Shown: positions 24,668-33,270 of the stretch, one piece after another
Layout: every line of letters begins with the position of its first letter
Position numbering within the stretch: position 1 is the stretch's first letter
Source: an uncultured Lachnospiraceae bacterium
GTDB taxonomy: Bacteria > Bacillota > Clostridia > Lachnospirales > Lachnospiraceae
NCBI GenBank assembly: GCA_947631505.1
Contig: CANRLR010000012.1
Span: forward strand, 1 to 64,000
Reading direction: 5' to 3'
Length of the DNA stretch: 64,000 nt
The notes under the pieces: generated by a model
Told to the model about the DNA's origin: nothing
Seen by the model: the letters and a program-made list of their open reading frames with translations, nothing else
Database searches by the model: none
Translations under genes and position numbers: made by a program

Positions 24668-27600
24668 TTATTTATCGGTTATTTCGGAATGGTAGACCTG
24701 CAAGGACTTGATTTCGCCCTGACCATGCTCCTTCACATAATGGATTCCCTCGGCAGATGCTTTTGCCGCAGCTACTGTCGTGAGGTAAGGGACCTTTGCC
24801 TTGACGGCAGCTTTACGAAGATAACTGTCATCATGGACACTGTCTTTGCCGACCGGAGAGTTGATTATCAATTGAATATCTCCGTTTGTAATCATATCTG
24901 AAATATTCGGTCTGCCCTCGTAAATTTTGTTGACACGTTTTGCCGGAATATTATTTGCCTGTAATAAATCGTAGTTTCCGCTGGTGGCAACAATTTTAAA
25001 TCCGTCTTTAACAAGATTTCTGGCAACCTCTACAACTTCGTTTTTATCCTTGTTGTTTACCGATATCAGAACAGTACCTTCCAGTGGAAGTTTGGACTGG
25101 ATTCCCTCCTGAGCTTTGTAGAAGGCTTCTCCATAAGAAGAAGAAAGTCCGAGTACCTCTCCGGTAGAGCGCATTTCCGGTCCCAGTACAGGATCCACTT
25201 CCTGGAACATGTTGAATGGGAATGCGGCTTCCTTTACACCGTAGTTCGGAATATTCTGTTCTTTTAAGTCTGTAATCGGTGATGGTCTGCCGGTAAGTTC
25301 AGAAGTAATAATCTCTGTAGCAAGCGGTACCATACGGATATTACAGACCTTGGAAACAAGTGGTACAGTACGGGATGCCCTAGGATTTGCTTCTAATACA
25401 TATACCTTGCCATTCTCAATGGCATACTGCATATTCATCAATCCCTTAACATGCATTTCTTCTGCAATCTTTTTGGTGTATTCTTTAATGGTTTCTACAT
25501 TTTCCTTGCTGATATGGACAGAAGGGATGATGCAGGCAGAGTCACCAGAGTGGACACCAGCAAGCTCAATGTGTTCCATAACAGCCGGAACGAAAGCGTT
25601 TGTTCCATCACTGATGGCATCTGCTTCACATTCTAACGCGTGATTCAGAAAACGGTCAATCAGGATTGGACGGTCTGGTGTCACACCAACAGCTGCTTTC
25701 ATGTATTCTGTCATACTCTCATCATCATAAACTACTTCCATTCCACGCCCGCCCAGTACATAGGAAGGACGGACCATGACCGGATAACCGATTCTGCCGG
25801 CAATATCAATGGCCTCCTCTACGGTAGTTGCCATTCCGGATTCCGGCATCGGAATCTCTAATTTATCCATCATTTCCCGGAATAAATCGCGGTCCTCTGC
25901 CAAATCAATAACAGATGGGGCAGTGCCAAGGATTTTTACACCATTTTTTTCAAGTTCTGCTGCCAAATTGAGCGGTGTCTGACCACCGAACTGGGCAATT
26001 ACGCCAAGTGGTTTTTCTTTGTTATAAATACTTAGAACATCTTCTAATGTCAGTGGCTCAAAGTAGAGCTTATCGGAAGTATCATAGTCGGTTGAAACAG
26101 TTTCGGGATTACAGTTTACAATAATTGTTTCAAAACCTAATTTCTTTAAGGCGATGGCAGCATGTACACAGCAGTAATCGAATTCGATACCTTGTCCGAT
26201 CCGGTTCGGACCGCCGCCGAGAATCATAATTTTAGGTTTATCGGTGCTGATTGGATTTTTATCCGGTGCATTGTAGGTCGAATAATAATAAGAACTGTTT
26301 TCCGTTCCGCTTACATGAACACCCTCCCAAGCCTCTTCAATGCCTAAAGCTAGGCGGCGGTTCCGGATATCTTCTTCTGGAATTTCTAAGAGCTGGCTCA
26401 GATATTTGTCAGAGAAACCATCCTTCTTTGCCGCGATTAAGGCATCGTCAGCAGGAAGGCTTCCCTTGCAGGCAAGAAGTGCTTCCTCTTCTTCTACCAA
26501 TTCTTTCATCTGCTCGATAAAATATGCTTTTACTTTTGTGATCTCAAAAATTTCCTCTACCGTTGCACCTTTGCGAAGTGCTTCATACATAATAAAGTGA
26601 CGTTCGCTGGATGGAGTAATCAGCTTTTGCAATAACTCTTCTTTCGTGAGAGTGTCAAAGTTTTTGGCATGACCAAGGCCATAGCGTCCGGTTTCCAAGC
26701 TGCGGATGGCTTTTTGGAAAGCTTCTTTATAGGTTTTACCAATACTCATGACTTCACCTACCGCACGCATCTGTGTACCGAGTTTATCTTCCACACCTTT
26801 GAACTTTTCAAATGCCCAGCGGGCAAATTTAATGACTACATAGTCACCGTCTGGTACATATTTATCCAGTGTTCCATATTTGCCGCAGGGGATATCCTTT
26901 AAGGTAAGTCCGGTTGCCAGCATGGCAGATACAAGGGCAATCGGGAATCCGGTTGCCTTGGATGCCAGTGCAGAGGAACGGGAAGTACGAGGATTGATCT
27001 CAATTACAATGATACGGTCTGTAACCGGATCATGGGCAAACTGTACATTGGTACCACCGATCACCTGTACGGATTCTACGATTTTGTATGCTTGTTCCTG
27101 TAATCTTTTCTGACATTCTTCTGAAATGGTAAGCATAGGGGCAGAACAGAAGGAATCTCCGGTATGAACACCAAGAGGATCGATATTTTCAATAAAACAA
27201 ACAGTAATAATATTGTTGTCGGCATCGCGGACAACTTCCAGCTCCAGCTCTTCCCAGCCGAGAATGGATTCTTCCACCAGAACCTGTCCCACCAGACTTG
27301 CCTGAAGGCCTCGGGCACAAACGGTTTTTAATTCTTCCTTATTATATACAAGACCGCCGCCGGCACCACCCATTGTATAAGCTGGGCGGAGAACAACCGG
27401 ATATCCTAACTTGTCAGCGATGGCAAGTGCTTCATCTACACTGTAGGCAACTTCACTCCGGGCCATCTCAATACCGAGCTTGTCCATGGTCTTCTTAAAT
27501 TCGATTCGGTCTTCACCACGCTCAATGGCATCCACCTGAACACCGATTACTTTTACGTTATATTTGTCAAGAATTCCGGCTTTATTTAATTCAGCACAGA

Positions 27601-27892
27601 GATTTAATCCAGACTGTCCACCAAGATTTGGCAGCAGAGCGTCGGGACGCTCTTTGGCAATGATCTGCTCCAGACGATTTACGTTCAATGGCTCAATGTA
27701 AGTCACATCTGCTGTTTCCGGATCCGTCATAATCGTAGCAGGATTGGAATTCACAAGGACAATTTCATATCCGAGCTTACGCAGTGCTTTACAAGCCTGT
27801 GTACCCGAGTAATCAAATTCACATGCCTGTCCAATAATAATCGGACCGGAACCAATGATTAGTACCTTATGAATGTCTGTTCTTTTTGGCAT
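24668..27892 (-). CDS. carB: Carbamoyl-phosphate synthase large subunit
   Basis: 1074 residues from ATG 27892, after AAAGGAGGG; the track start adds 18 residues. Two ATP-grasp halves are present: the carboxyphosphate half begins KVLIIGSGPIIIGQACEFDY, and the carbamate half KIMILGGGPNRIGQGIEFDY. A C-terminal MGS-like allosteric domain (GTVLISVNNKDKNEVVEVAR) follows. It makes carbamoyl phosphate for pyrimidine and arginine synthesis, using ammonia passed from CarA. No carA is adjacent on either side, so the small subunit must be elsewhere, which is less usual. Confidence 0.97.
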   Translation of the reverse strand: MPKRTDIHKVLIIGSGPIIIGQACEFDYSGTQACKALRKLGYEIVLVNSNPATIMTDPETADVTYIEPLNVNRLEQIIAKERPDALLPNLGGQSGLNLCAELNKAGILDKYNVKVIGVQVDAIERGEDRIEFKKTMDKLGIEMARSEVAYSVDEALAIADKLGYPVVLRPAYTMGGAGGGLVYNKEELKTVCARGLQASLVGQVLVEESILGWEELELEVVRDADNNIITVCFIENIDPLGVHTGDSFCSAPMLTISEECQKRLQEQAYKIVESVQVIGGTNVQFAHDPVTDRIIVIEINPRTSRSSALASKATGFPIALVSAMLATGLTLKDIPCGKYGTLDKYVPDGDYVVIKFARWAFEKFKGVEDKLGTQMRAVGEVMSIGKTYKEAFQKAIRSLETGRYGLGHAKNFDTLTKEELLQKLITPSSERHFIMYEALRKGATVEEIFEITKVKAYFIEQMKELVEEEEALLACKGSLPADDALIAAKKDGFSDKYLSQLLEIPEEDIRNRRLALGIEEAWEGVHVSGTENSSYYYSTYNAPDKNPISTDKPKIMILGGGPNRIGQGIEFDYCCVHAAIALKKLGFETIIVNCNPETVSTDYDTSDKLYFEPLTLEDVLSIYNKEKPLGVIAQFGGQTPLNLAAELEKNGVKILGTAPSVIDLAEDRDLFREMMDKLEIPMPESGMATTVEEAIDIAGRIGYPVMVRPSYVLGGRGMEVVYDDESMTEYMKAAVGVTPDRPILIDRFLNHALECEADAISDGTNAFVPAVMEHIELAGVHSGDSACIIPSVHISKENVETIKEYTKKIAEEMHVKGLMNMQYAIENGKVYVLEANPRASRTVPLVSKVCNIRMVPLATEIITSELTGRPSPITDLKEQNIPNYGVKEAAFPFNMFQEVDPVLGPEMRSTGEVLGLSSSYGEAFYKAQEGIQSKLPLEGTVLISVNNKDKNEVVEVARNLVKDGFKIVATSGNYDLLQANNIPAKRVNKIYEGRPNISDMITNGDIQLIINSPVGKDSVHDDSYLRKAAVKAKVPYLTTVAAAKASAEGIHYVKEHGQGEIKSLQVYHSEITDK

Positions 27893-28053
27893 AAAAAATA
27901 CCCTCCTTTGTTCTCTATTTAGTATTTGGCTATGAGGATAGTCCAAATATATCCATCTTCCTATTATATAGGAAAATGGATAAAGTCACAAGAAAAATTT
28001 CATGTTTCCATCAAACTTCTTAAAACGGGAAACGGAAATGGCAGTTCATGCTG
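27893..28053 (-). other. carB leader/spacer with two hairpins
   Basis: In the carB direction the spacer holds TATCCATTTTCC/GGAAGATGGATA-type and TTTGG-CTAT/ATAG-CCAAA stem-loops before the ribosome site. No T-run follows either stem, and I cannot match a PyrR-binding or other known control element. Confidence 0.3.
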
Positions 28054-28683
28054 TTAGCGGCGTAATCTGCGGTAATAAAAAACAGCTAACTGGGTTCTGT
28101 CACGCAGTTCCAGTTTTTCCAGTATGGTACTCAGATAGTTTCTCACCGTTCCCTCGCTGAGAAAGAGGTCATGGGCAATTTCCTTGTTATTTCGTCCATT
28201 GGCAACCCTTTCAATAATGTCAAGTTCTTTTTGCGTCAGGTGATATTGCTTGAAAACATCTGGATTCGTGCTCTGACGCATAAGATTTGGTATTTTTTCG
28301 ATCACCGCATCTCCAAATACAGTCTGTCCATTATAAACAGCAAGCAGTGCGGGCAGGATACTGGTGAAATTCTGCTTTAGAATATATCCCTTTACGCCAA
28401 GATGAAGAGCTTTAATAATATACTCATCATCATTAAAAGTGGTGAGGAGAAGTATTTTGGCATCGGGATATTTTTCTAATATTTTTGCCCCGGCTTCCAG
28501 CCCGGACATTCCTTTCATTTGAATGTCCATAAGAAGAATGTCCGGTTGGATTGTGTCATATAGAGTGACTGCTTCAGCTCCGCAGCATCCCATACCGGCA
28601 ATCGTAACGTCTGGACTTGCCTCTAATATGGTTTTTAGAGAAAGAGAAACTAAGTTATCATCATCTACAATTACAATATTCAT
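28054..28683 (-). CDS. NarL/LuxR-family response regulator
   Basis: 210 residues from ATG 28683, which follows AAAGGAG; the track start adds 12 unlikely residues. The receiver domain begins MNIVIVDDDNLV, with phospho-acceptor Asp in PDILLMDIQMKGM and Lys in GYILKQNF. A C-terminal LuxR-type helix-turn-helix follows (LTQKELDIIERVANGRNNKE, SEGTVRNYLSTI). The start overlaps the kinase stop (ATGA). The divergent ABC-2 exporter is the likely target; tandem operator-like sites lie between. Confidence 0.93.
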   Translation of the reverse strand: MNIVIVDDDNLVSLSLKTILEASPDVTIAGMGCCGAEAVTLYDTIQPDILLMDIQMKGMSGLEAGAKILEKYPDAKILLLTTFNDDEYIIKALHLGVKGYILKQNFTSILPALLAVYNGQTVFGDAVIEKIPNLMRQSTNPDVFKQYHLTQKELDIIERVANGRNNKEIAHDLFLSEGTVRNYLSTILEKLELRDRTQLAVFYYRRLRR

Positions 28684-29756
28684 TGTTTTGCTCCTTTCAT
28701 GACAGAAACGGAAATGCAAAACCCGCGTTTCGTTGAAAAGTGAATATTTCCCTCTAAGTTTTCAATTCGTTCCCGCATATTGGCTAATCCGATGCCCGTG
28801 TCCCGGATCGGGCCGATATTTGTGCCGTTATCCGCAATTATGAGCTGGTAAAAGGCCGGATGCTCTCTGACATGGATTTTGATTTTGGTGGCATTGCTGT
28901 GCTTACGGACATTGTTGAGGGCCTCTTTACTGATCGCACTGAAAGCATAGCGGATGTCCTTCCCGGGTTCCTCCCATAGTTCATAGACCAGTTCCTTTTC
29001 AAAACCCGTCATATAATTGAGAAGAGCGGTCAGAGTTTTTTTTAAATCCAAAGCATCTTCATGAAGGTCATGAACACTGCTGCGTACACTCGTCATGGCA
29101 CAATTTAAGGTGTCACTTAAATTCTGCAGGGGAGAATCTAAAAGCTGGTCTTTATTGATGACCTGTAATGCTCCTGTCTGCAGGATAGAGCTGGTGAGTA
29201 AGTGTCCTACATTGTCGTGGATCTCGCGGGCAATCCGGTTTCGTTCGGTGAGTGTGGCAACATGAAGCTCATAATCCTGCTGTGCTAAAAGGGCATTATG
29301 TTTTTCTTTTAAATATAGGGAGGCTTCCACGCTGTCATCCCGGTATTTATGGAACTGATTTTTCGTATTATGGATTTCTTTGTGATAGTATTGTAATAGA
29401 CATGCCGTCAGAATCACAATGATCATATAACCGGTCTGTTCCGGGGCAGTATGCCAAAAACAAATACAGGAAGTCCCTGCCAGCAAAATAAATACGGGGA
29501 GATTTTTCTTATGTGCAATATCAATGTTATAAAAGCAGAGTGGTAAGAAGTAAGTAAGATATGGAAACGGAATTGCTAAAATGGCATAAAGCAATGTTAA
29601 AATGCAGATATATTTTTGAGAGGGGAGACAGGAAATAAGACAGTTCAGGGAAAGAACGGCGAGACATACAGCAATACAGGAGAGGGAAAGAAAATTATGT
29701 AAAAAGGGAACAAGGCAGAGTAAATATAAAATCCCCCGGTTGATCAAGTCTTTCAT
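28680..29756 (-). CDS. Sensor histidine kinase (HisKA_3, DesK/LiaS-like)
   Basis: 358 residues from ATG 29756 with GGAGG upstream; the track start adds 13 residues. Five or six short membrane helices fill residues 5-135, with no external domain. A coiled linker leads to the HisKA_3 motif REIHDNVGHLLTSS (His near 190) and an HATPase domain with DNGTNIGPIRDTGIGLANMR. The lack of an external domain suggests sensing within or at the membrane. It is co-transcribed with the regulator from a promoter at 29808-29835. Confidence 0.92.
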   Translation of the reverse strand: MKDLINRGILYLLCLVPFLHNFLSLSCIAVCLAVLSLNCLISCLPSQKYICILTLLYAILAIPFPYLTYFLPLCFYNIDIAHKKNLPVFILLAGTSCICFWHTAPEQTGYMIIVILTACLLQYYHKEIHNTKNQFHKYRDDSVEASLYLKEKHNALLAQQDYELHVATLTERNRIAREIHDNVGHLLTSSILQTGALQVINKDQLLDSPLQNLSDTLNCAMTSVRSSVHDLHEDALDLKKTLTALLNYMTGFEKELVYELWEEPGKDIRYAFSAISKEALNNVRKHSNATKIKIHVREHPAFYQLIIADNGTNIGPIRDTGIGLANMRERIENLEGNIHFSTKRGFCISVSVMKGAKQ

Positions 29757-29807
29757 TGGGTAGCTCCTCCTTTTGGCGTAATAAGATGAAAGCATCTCTT
29801 ATTTACA

Positions 29808-29835
29808 AGTATACAAAAAAACAGAAAAACTTCAA
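29808..29835 (-). promoter_or_regulatory. Promoter of the kinase/regulator transcript
   Basis: On the minus strand: TTGAAG, 16-nt spacer, TATACT, preceded directly by the palindrome TGACATTTGTCA. Confidence 0.6.
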
Positions 29836-29837
29836 TA

Positions 29838-29872
29838 TGACATTTGTCACATCAGAAAAGGACATTTTTCAC
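29838..29872 (+). promoter_or_regulatory. Tandem operator-like sites between regulator and ABC-2 genes
   Basis: GACATTTGTCAC (29839-29850, inside the perfect palindrome TGACATTTGTCA) and GACATTTTTCAC (29861-29872) are 22 bp apart, about two DNA turns. A -10-like TAGAAT lies at 29896-29901 with no good -35. The second site would centre near -41 of that start, as for an activator. The regulator of the adjacent two-component pair is the natural candidate to bind. Confidence 0.5.
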
Positions 29873-29947
29873 TGGCAAAGAATCAGGAAAAGGACTAGAA
29901 TAAAAAACATCAAGGGCATCTTGCTGTGCCGGAAAGGGAGCATATAT

Positions 29948-30886
29948 ATGGAAACAGTAGTAAAGATTAGCAATTTAGTAAAACGATACAAAGAGCTTGT
30001 GGCACTGGAACATTTGAATCTGGAAATCAAAGAAGGGGAAATTTTCGGACTTTTGGGACCAAATGGAAGTGGTAAAACGACGACCATCAATTGTATTCTC
30101 TCTCTGTTGACTTATGATAAGGGGAAGATTGAGGTCTTTGGGAAGGAGATGAAGCCCTCTGCCTATGATTTAAAACAAAATATCGGTGTAGTGATGCAGA
30201 ATGTGGCGGTTATTGAAGAATTGACAGTGTATGAAAATATTGACTATTTCTGCGGGTTATATATTACGGATAAAAAAATAAGAGCGAAATACGTAGAGGA
30301 GGCAATTGCCTTTGTGGGATTAGAAGATTTTGTGAAATTTTATCCGAAAAAATTATCCGGCGGCTTGCTGCGAAGATTGAATATTGCCTGCGGAATTGCT
30401 CATAAGCCTAAGTTGATCTTTTTTGATGAGCCGACGGTAGCTGTTGATCCCCAGAGCCGCAATAAAATATTGGAGGGAATTGTAGAACTGAACCGTCAGG
30501 GCGCAACGATTATTTATACCAGTCATTATATGGAAGAGGTAGAACAGATCTGTACCCGTATTATGATTATGGATAAAGGGAGAACCATTGCACAGGGAAC
30601 CAAGGATGAATTAAAGCAAATGATAAAGAATACAGAGACCATAGTGCTGGAAATGGAGCAGCCGTCGAATGAACAGATGAATCAGTTAGAAACGTTACCG
30701 CATGCTTATGAAGTAAGGAATGAGGATGGGAAGGTAAGTATTCTCTTTAGCGGTGGGGAGAGGAACCTGCTGGATACACTTCATTTATTGCAGGATAATG
30801 ATATCTCTTACGGAAAAGTTTATACGGAATTACCAACCTTAAATACGGTCTTTTTAGAAATTACCGGAAAAGAATTAAGAGATTAG
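29948..30886 (+). CDS. ABC-2 exporter ATP-binding protein
   Basis: 312 residues from ATG 29948, after AAAGGGAG; the track start at 29756 runs through the promoter region. Walker A LLGPNGSGKTTTINC (about residues 37-51), Q-loop MQNVAVIEE, signature LSGGLLRRLNIACG, Walker B LIFFDEPTVAVDP and H-loop TSHYMEE. A C-terminal extension (from about 225) of the DrrA/NatA type follows. It powers the two permeases downstream. Drug, bacteriocin or lipid export is typical of the class; the substrate is unknown. Confidence 0.92.
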   Translation: METVVKISNLVKRYKELVALEHLNLEIKEGEIFGLLGPNGSGKTTTINCILSLLTYDKGKIEVFGKEMKPSAYDLKQNIGVVMQNVAVIEELTVYENIDYFCGLYITDKKIRAKYVEEAIAFVGLEDFVKFYPKKLSGGLLRRLNIACGIAHKPKLIFFDEPTVAVDPQSRNKILEGIVELNRQGATIIYTSHYMEEVEQICTRIMIMDKGRTIAQGTKDELKQMIKNTETIVLEMEQPSNEQMNQLETLPHAYEVRNEDGKVSILFSGGERNLLDTLHLLQDNDISYGKVYTELPTLNTVFLEITGKELRD

Positions 30887-30897
30887 GAGGAAGCGAT

Positions 30898-32028
30898 ATG
30901 TTTTGGCATAATTTTAAATATGGACTGAAGACGCTGCTCCGTGTAAAAGAATTGGTATTTTGGAATCTGATCTTTCCGATTGCACTGGCAAGCTTTATGT
31001 ATCTTGCCTTTGGAAATATTTCAGAAGCAACAGAGAAAATGCATAAGATTCCGGTGGCGGTCGTACAGGGACAGGACAGCCAAGTGATGGAGCTGGTGCT
31101 GGAGCAGTTATCGGAGGGAGAGGAAGCACTGCTGACCGTTCAAAAAGTGACAGAGGATAAAGCAGAGCAGTTATTGGAGGAAGAGAGTGTCAAGGGGATT
31201 ATTTATGAGGGGGAGAATCCTAGATTGCGGGTGAAGGAAAGCGGCATAGATCAGACGGTGCTTCAGATGATCCTGCAGCAATATAAGCAGCAGGAAACGG
31301 TAATAAAAGATGTGATTGCACAACATCCGGACAGATTAGCAGTCCTGCTGTCAGGGATTTCGGATTCTTCCCATGTTATAAAAAGAGAGGCCATGGGAGA
31401 GGGAAATCAGGACAACTTAGTCAACTATTTCTATGCTATTTTTGCAATGGTCTGTCTTTTTGCTTCTTTTTGCAGCTGCAATATGATAGGGGGAATACAG
31501 CCGAACATTTCTGCCATGGGACAGAGGCGTGCTGTGTCACCGGTGCATAAAATGACAGCAGTTCTGGCACAATATACGGCTTGTGAATTATTTCAGATGG
31601 TTGTGGTATTACTGCTGCTTGTATACATGAGAGCTGTTCTGGGAATTCATCTTGGCAGTCATTATGGTGCCATTGTACTGTTATTATTTGTGGCTACCAG
31701 CTGTGGCAGCATGATTGGGATTTGCATTGGCTGCATATCACGGATCGGTGCGGGTGCCAAAATGGGAATCTTAGTGGGGATAAGTCTTTTTTTATCCATG
31801 CTCAGTGATTTGATGATAGCAGGAATCCGGAGTGCAATTGAACATACCGTACCAATCATAAATGATATCAATCCGGCATCACTGATCGTAGATTCCTTCT
31901 ATGCCCTGAATGTATATGATACCTATGAGAGGTTTACCGGTAATCTCATTATGCTGCTTCTTATTACCGTGATTTTGGCAGTTGTCAGTATTTTTTTAGT
32001 AAGGAGGAACCGCTATGCAAGTTTATAA
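30898..32028 (+). CDS. ABC-2 family permease
   Basis: 376 residues, 11 nt after the ATPase, with ribosome site AGGAGG. One N-terminal membrane helix (about residues 20-40) is followed by a large extracytoplasmic domain (to about 175) and five helices, the ABC2_membrane_3 layout. The segment around PNISAMGQRRAVSP is the cytosolic coupling region. It overlaps the second permease by 14 bases; the two probably form a heterodimeric channel. Confidence 0.87.
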   Translation: MFWHNFKYGLKTLLRVKELVFWNLIFPIALASFMYLAFGNISEATEKMHKIPVAVVQGQDSQVMELVLEQLSEGEEALLTVQKVTEDKAEQLLEEESVKGIIYEGENPRLRVKESGIDQTVLQMILQQYKQQETVIKDVIAQHPDRLAVLLSGISDSSHVIKREAMGEGNQDNLVNYFYAIFAMVCLFASFCSCNMIGGIQPNISAMGQRRAVSPVHKMTAVLAQYTACELFQMVVVLLLLVYMRAVLGIHLGSHYGAIVLLLFVATSCGSMIGICIGCISRIGAGAKMGILVGISLFLSMLSDLMIAGIRSAIEHTVPIINDINPASLIVDSFYALNVYDTYERFTGNLIMLLLITVILAVVSIFLVRRNRYASL

Positions 32029-33175
32029 ATGTTTCTTTCGGATTCTGAAAAAACAGATGGGGCAGATCATTATGTATCTTGCCATTTTTCTTTCACTCAG
32101 CATCGTTGTATCCTTGCAGGGAGCGGAGAATAAGGGAAATGAATTTGAGGCGGAAACTTTTTCCTTTTCTGTTTTTGATGAGGACAATAGTCCCATTAGT
32201 AAGCAGATGACTGCCTATCTGGAACAGGAAAATGAGAGGGTTGAAATTAAGGATGATAAAACGGCCATTCAGGACGAACTTTATAATCGGAATACCCATT
32301 GTGTACTGCGGATACCAAAGGGATTTGGAGAGTCATTAAAGGAAGGCAGGGAGAAAGAAATTTCTATGACCTCCATACCAGGTACGGTGTACGGGGAAAT
32401 GTTCGAGGGAAAAATAGATGGCTATGTCATGATATTGAGAAACTATTTACGAGGTGGTTTTGAGGAACAGGAAGCAATTCAAAAGGCAGAAAAGACATTG
32501 GCATTGGAGGCAGAGGTTGAACTTTCTTCCAATCAGGACACAGGGGTTCATTCCAAATTATATTACTTTTTTAATTATGTCCCTTACATTTTTCTCTGTA
32601 TCTGTATCGTGGCAATTACTCCCATTCTTATTGTGTTCCGCAAAAAGGGAATTTGTGAGCGGATAGAGAGTTCGGCATATCCGGCTGTGAAGGTAAATCT
32701 CTTTTTGTGTGCAGGAACCGTTACAGCAGGAATCGGATTAGTTATTCTTCATTGTGCGATTGTGGCAGTGTTGACAAGAGGGGACTTATTTTCAGATAAA
32801 GGCGTTTGGTTTGTAGTAAATGAGATATGCTTTACGTTTGTGGCAATTTCCTTTGTGTTTTTCATCGGAAAGCTGATAGGAAAACAGGAGATACTGAGCA
32901 TGGTAGCCAATGTTGCAGGGCTTGGCATGGCATTTTTAGGCGGTGTTTTTGTACCATTGTCCATGCTGGGGGATGGTGTCATTAAAATTGCACATCTGAT
33001 TCCTGCTTACTGGTATATCCGTGCAGCAGAATGGGTGGATTCGGATTTGGGAAGTTCCAAAATAGAATTGTTTGAATTTTACGGCGTTCAGCTTTTGTTT
33101 GCCGCTGCATTTTTGTGTATGGGCTTTGCTTATAGTCAGAAACGGGGGAAAAGTTCAGCCACAAAAATGCCATAA
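32015..33175 (+). CDS. ABC-2 family permease, second subunit
   Basis: 386 residues; AAGGAGG lies before the ATG inside the previous gene. Same layout as its partner: helix at about 17-35, external domain to about 185, then five helices (YVPYIFLCICIVAITPILIV, VAGLGMAFLGGVFVP). Last gene of the exporter operon. Confidence 0.87.
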   Translation: MQVYKCFFRILKKQMGQIIMYLAIFLSLSIVVSLQGAENKGNEFEAETFSFSVFDEDNSPISKQMTAYLEQENERVEIKDDKTAIQDELYNRNTHCVLRIPKGFGESLKEGREKEISMTSIPGTVYGEMFEGKIDGYVMILRNYLRGGFEEQEAIQKAEKTLALEAEVELSSNQDTGVHSKLYYFFNYVPYIFLCICIVAITPILIVFRKKGICERIESSAYPAVKVNLFLCAGTVTAGIGLVILHCAIVAVLTRGDLFSDKGVWFVVNEICFTFVAISFVFFIGKLIGKQEILSMVANVAGLGMAFLGGVFVPLSMLGDGVIKIAHLIPAYWYIRAAEWVDSDLGSSKIELFEFYGVQLLFAAAFLCMGFAYSQKRGKSSATKMP

Positions 33176-33221
33176 AAAAAACTAAATTTTGCCAAAAAAA
33201 ATGAACGAAAGTGACAAAATT

Positions 33222-33270
33222 AAATGATATCCTCAACTCACAATACGAGAGGGGGATATCATTTTGTTTT
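33222..33270 (+). promoter_or_regulatory. Hairpin that covers the ribosome site and TTG start of the next gene
   Basis: AAATGATATCC pairs with GGATATCATTT, and CTC/GAG extends the stem across a small bulge. The 3' arm contains the GAGGGGG ribosome site and reaches the TTG start at 33264; TTTTGTTTT follows. It can be read as the exporter terminator overlapping the next gene, or as a translation-blocking structure. Confidence 0.55.
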
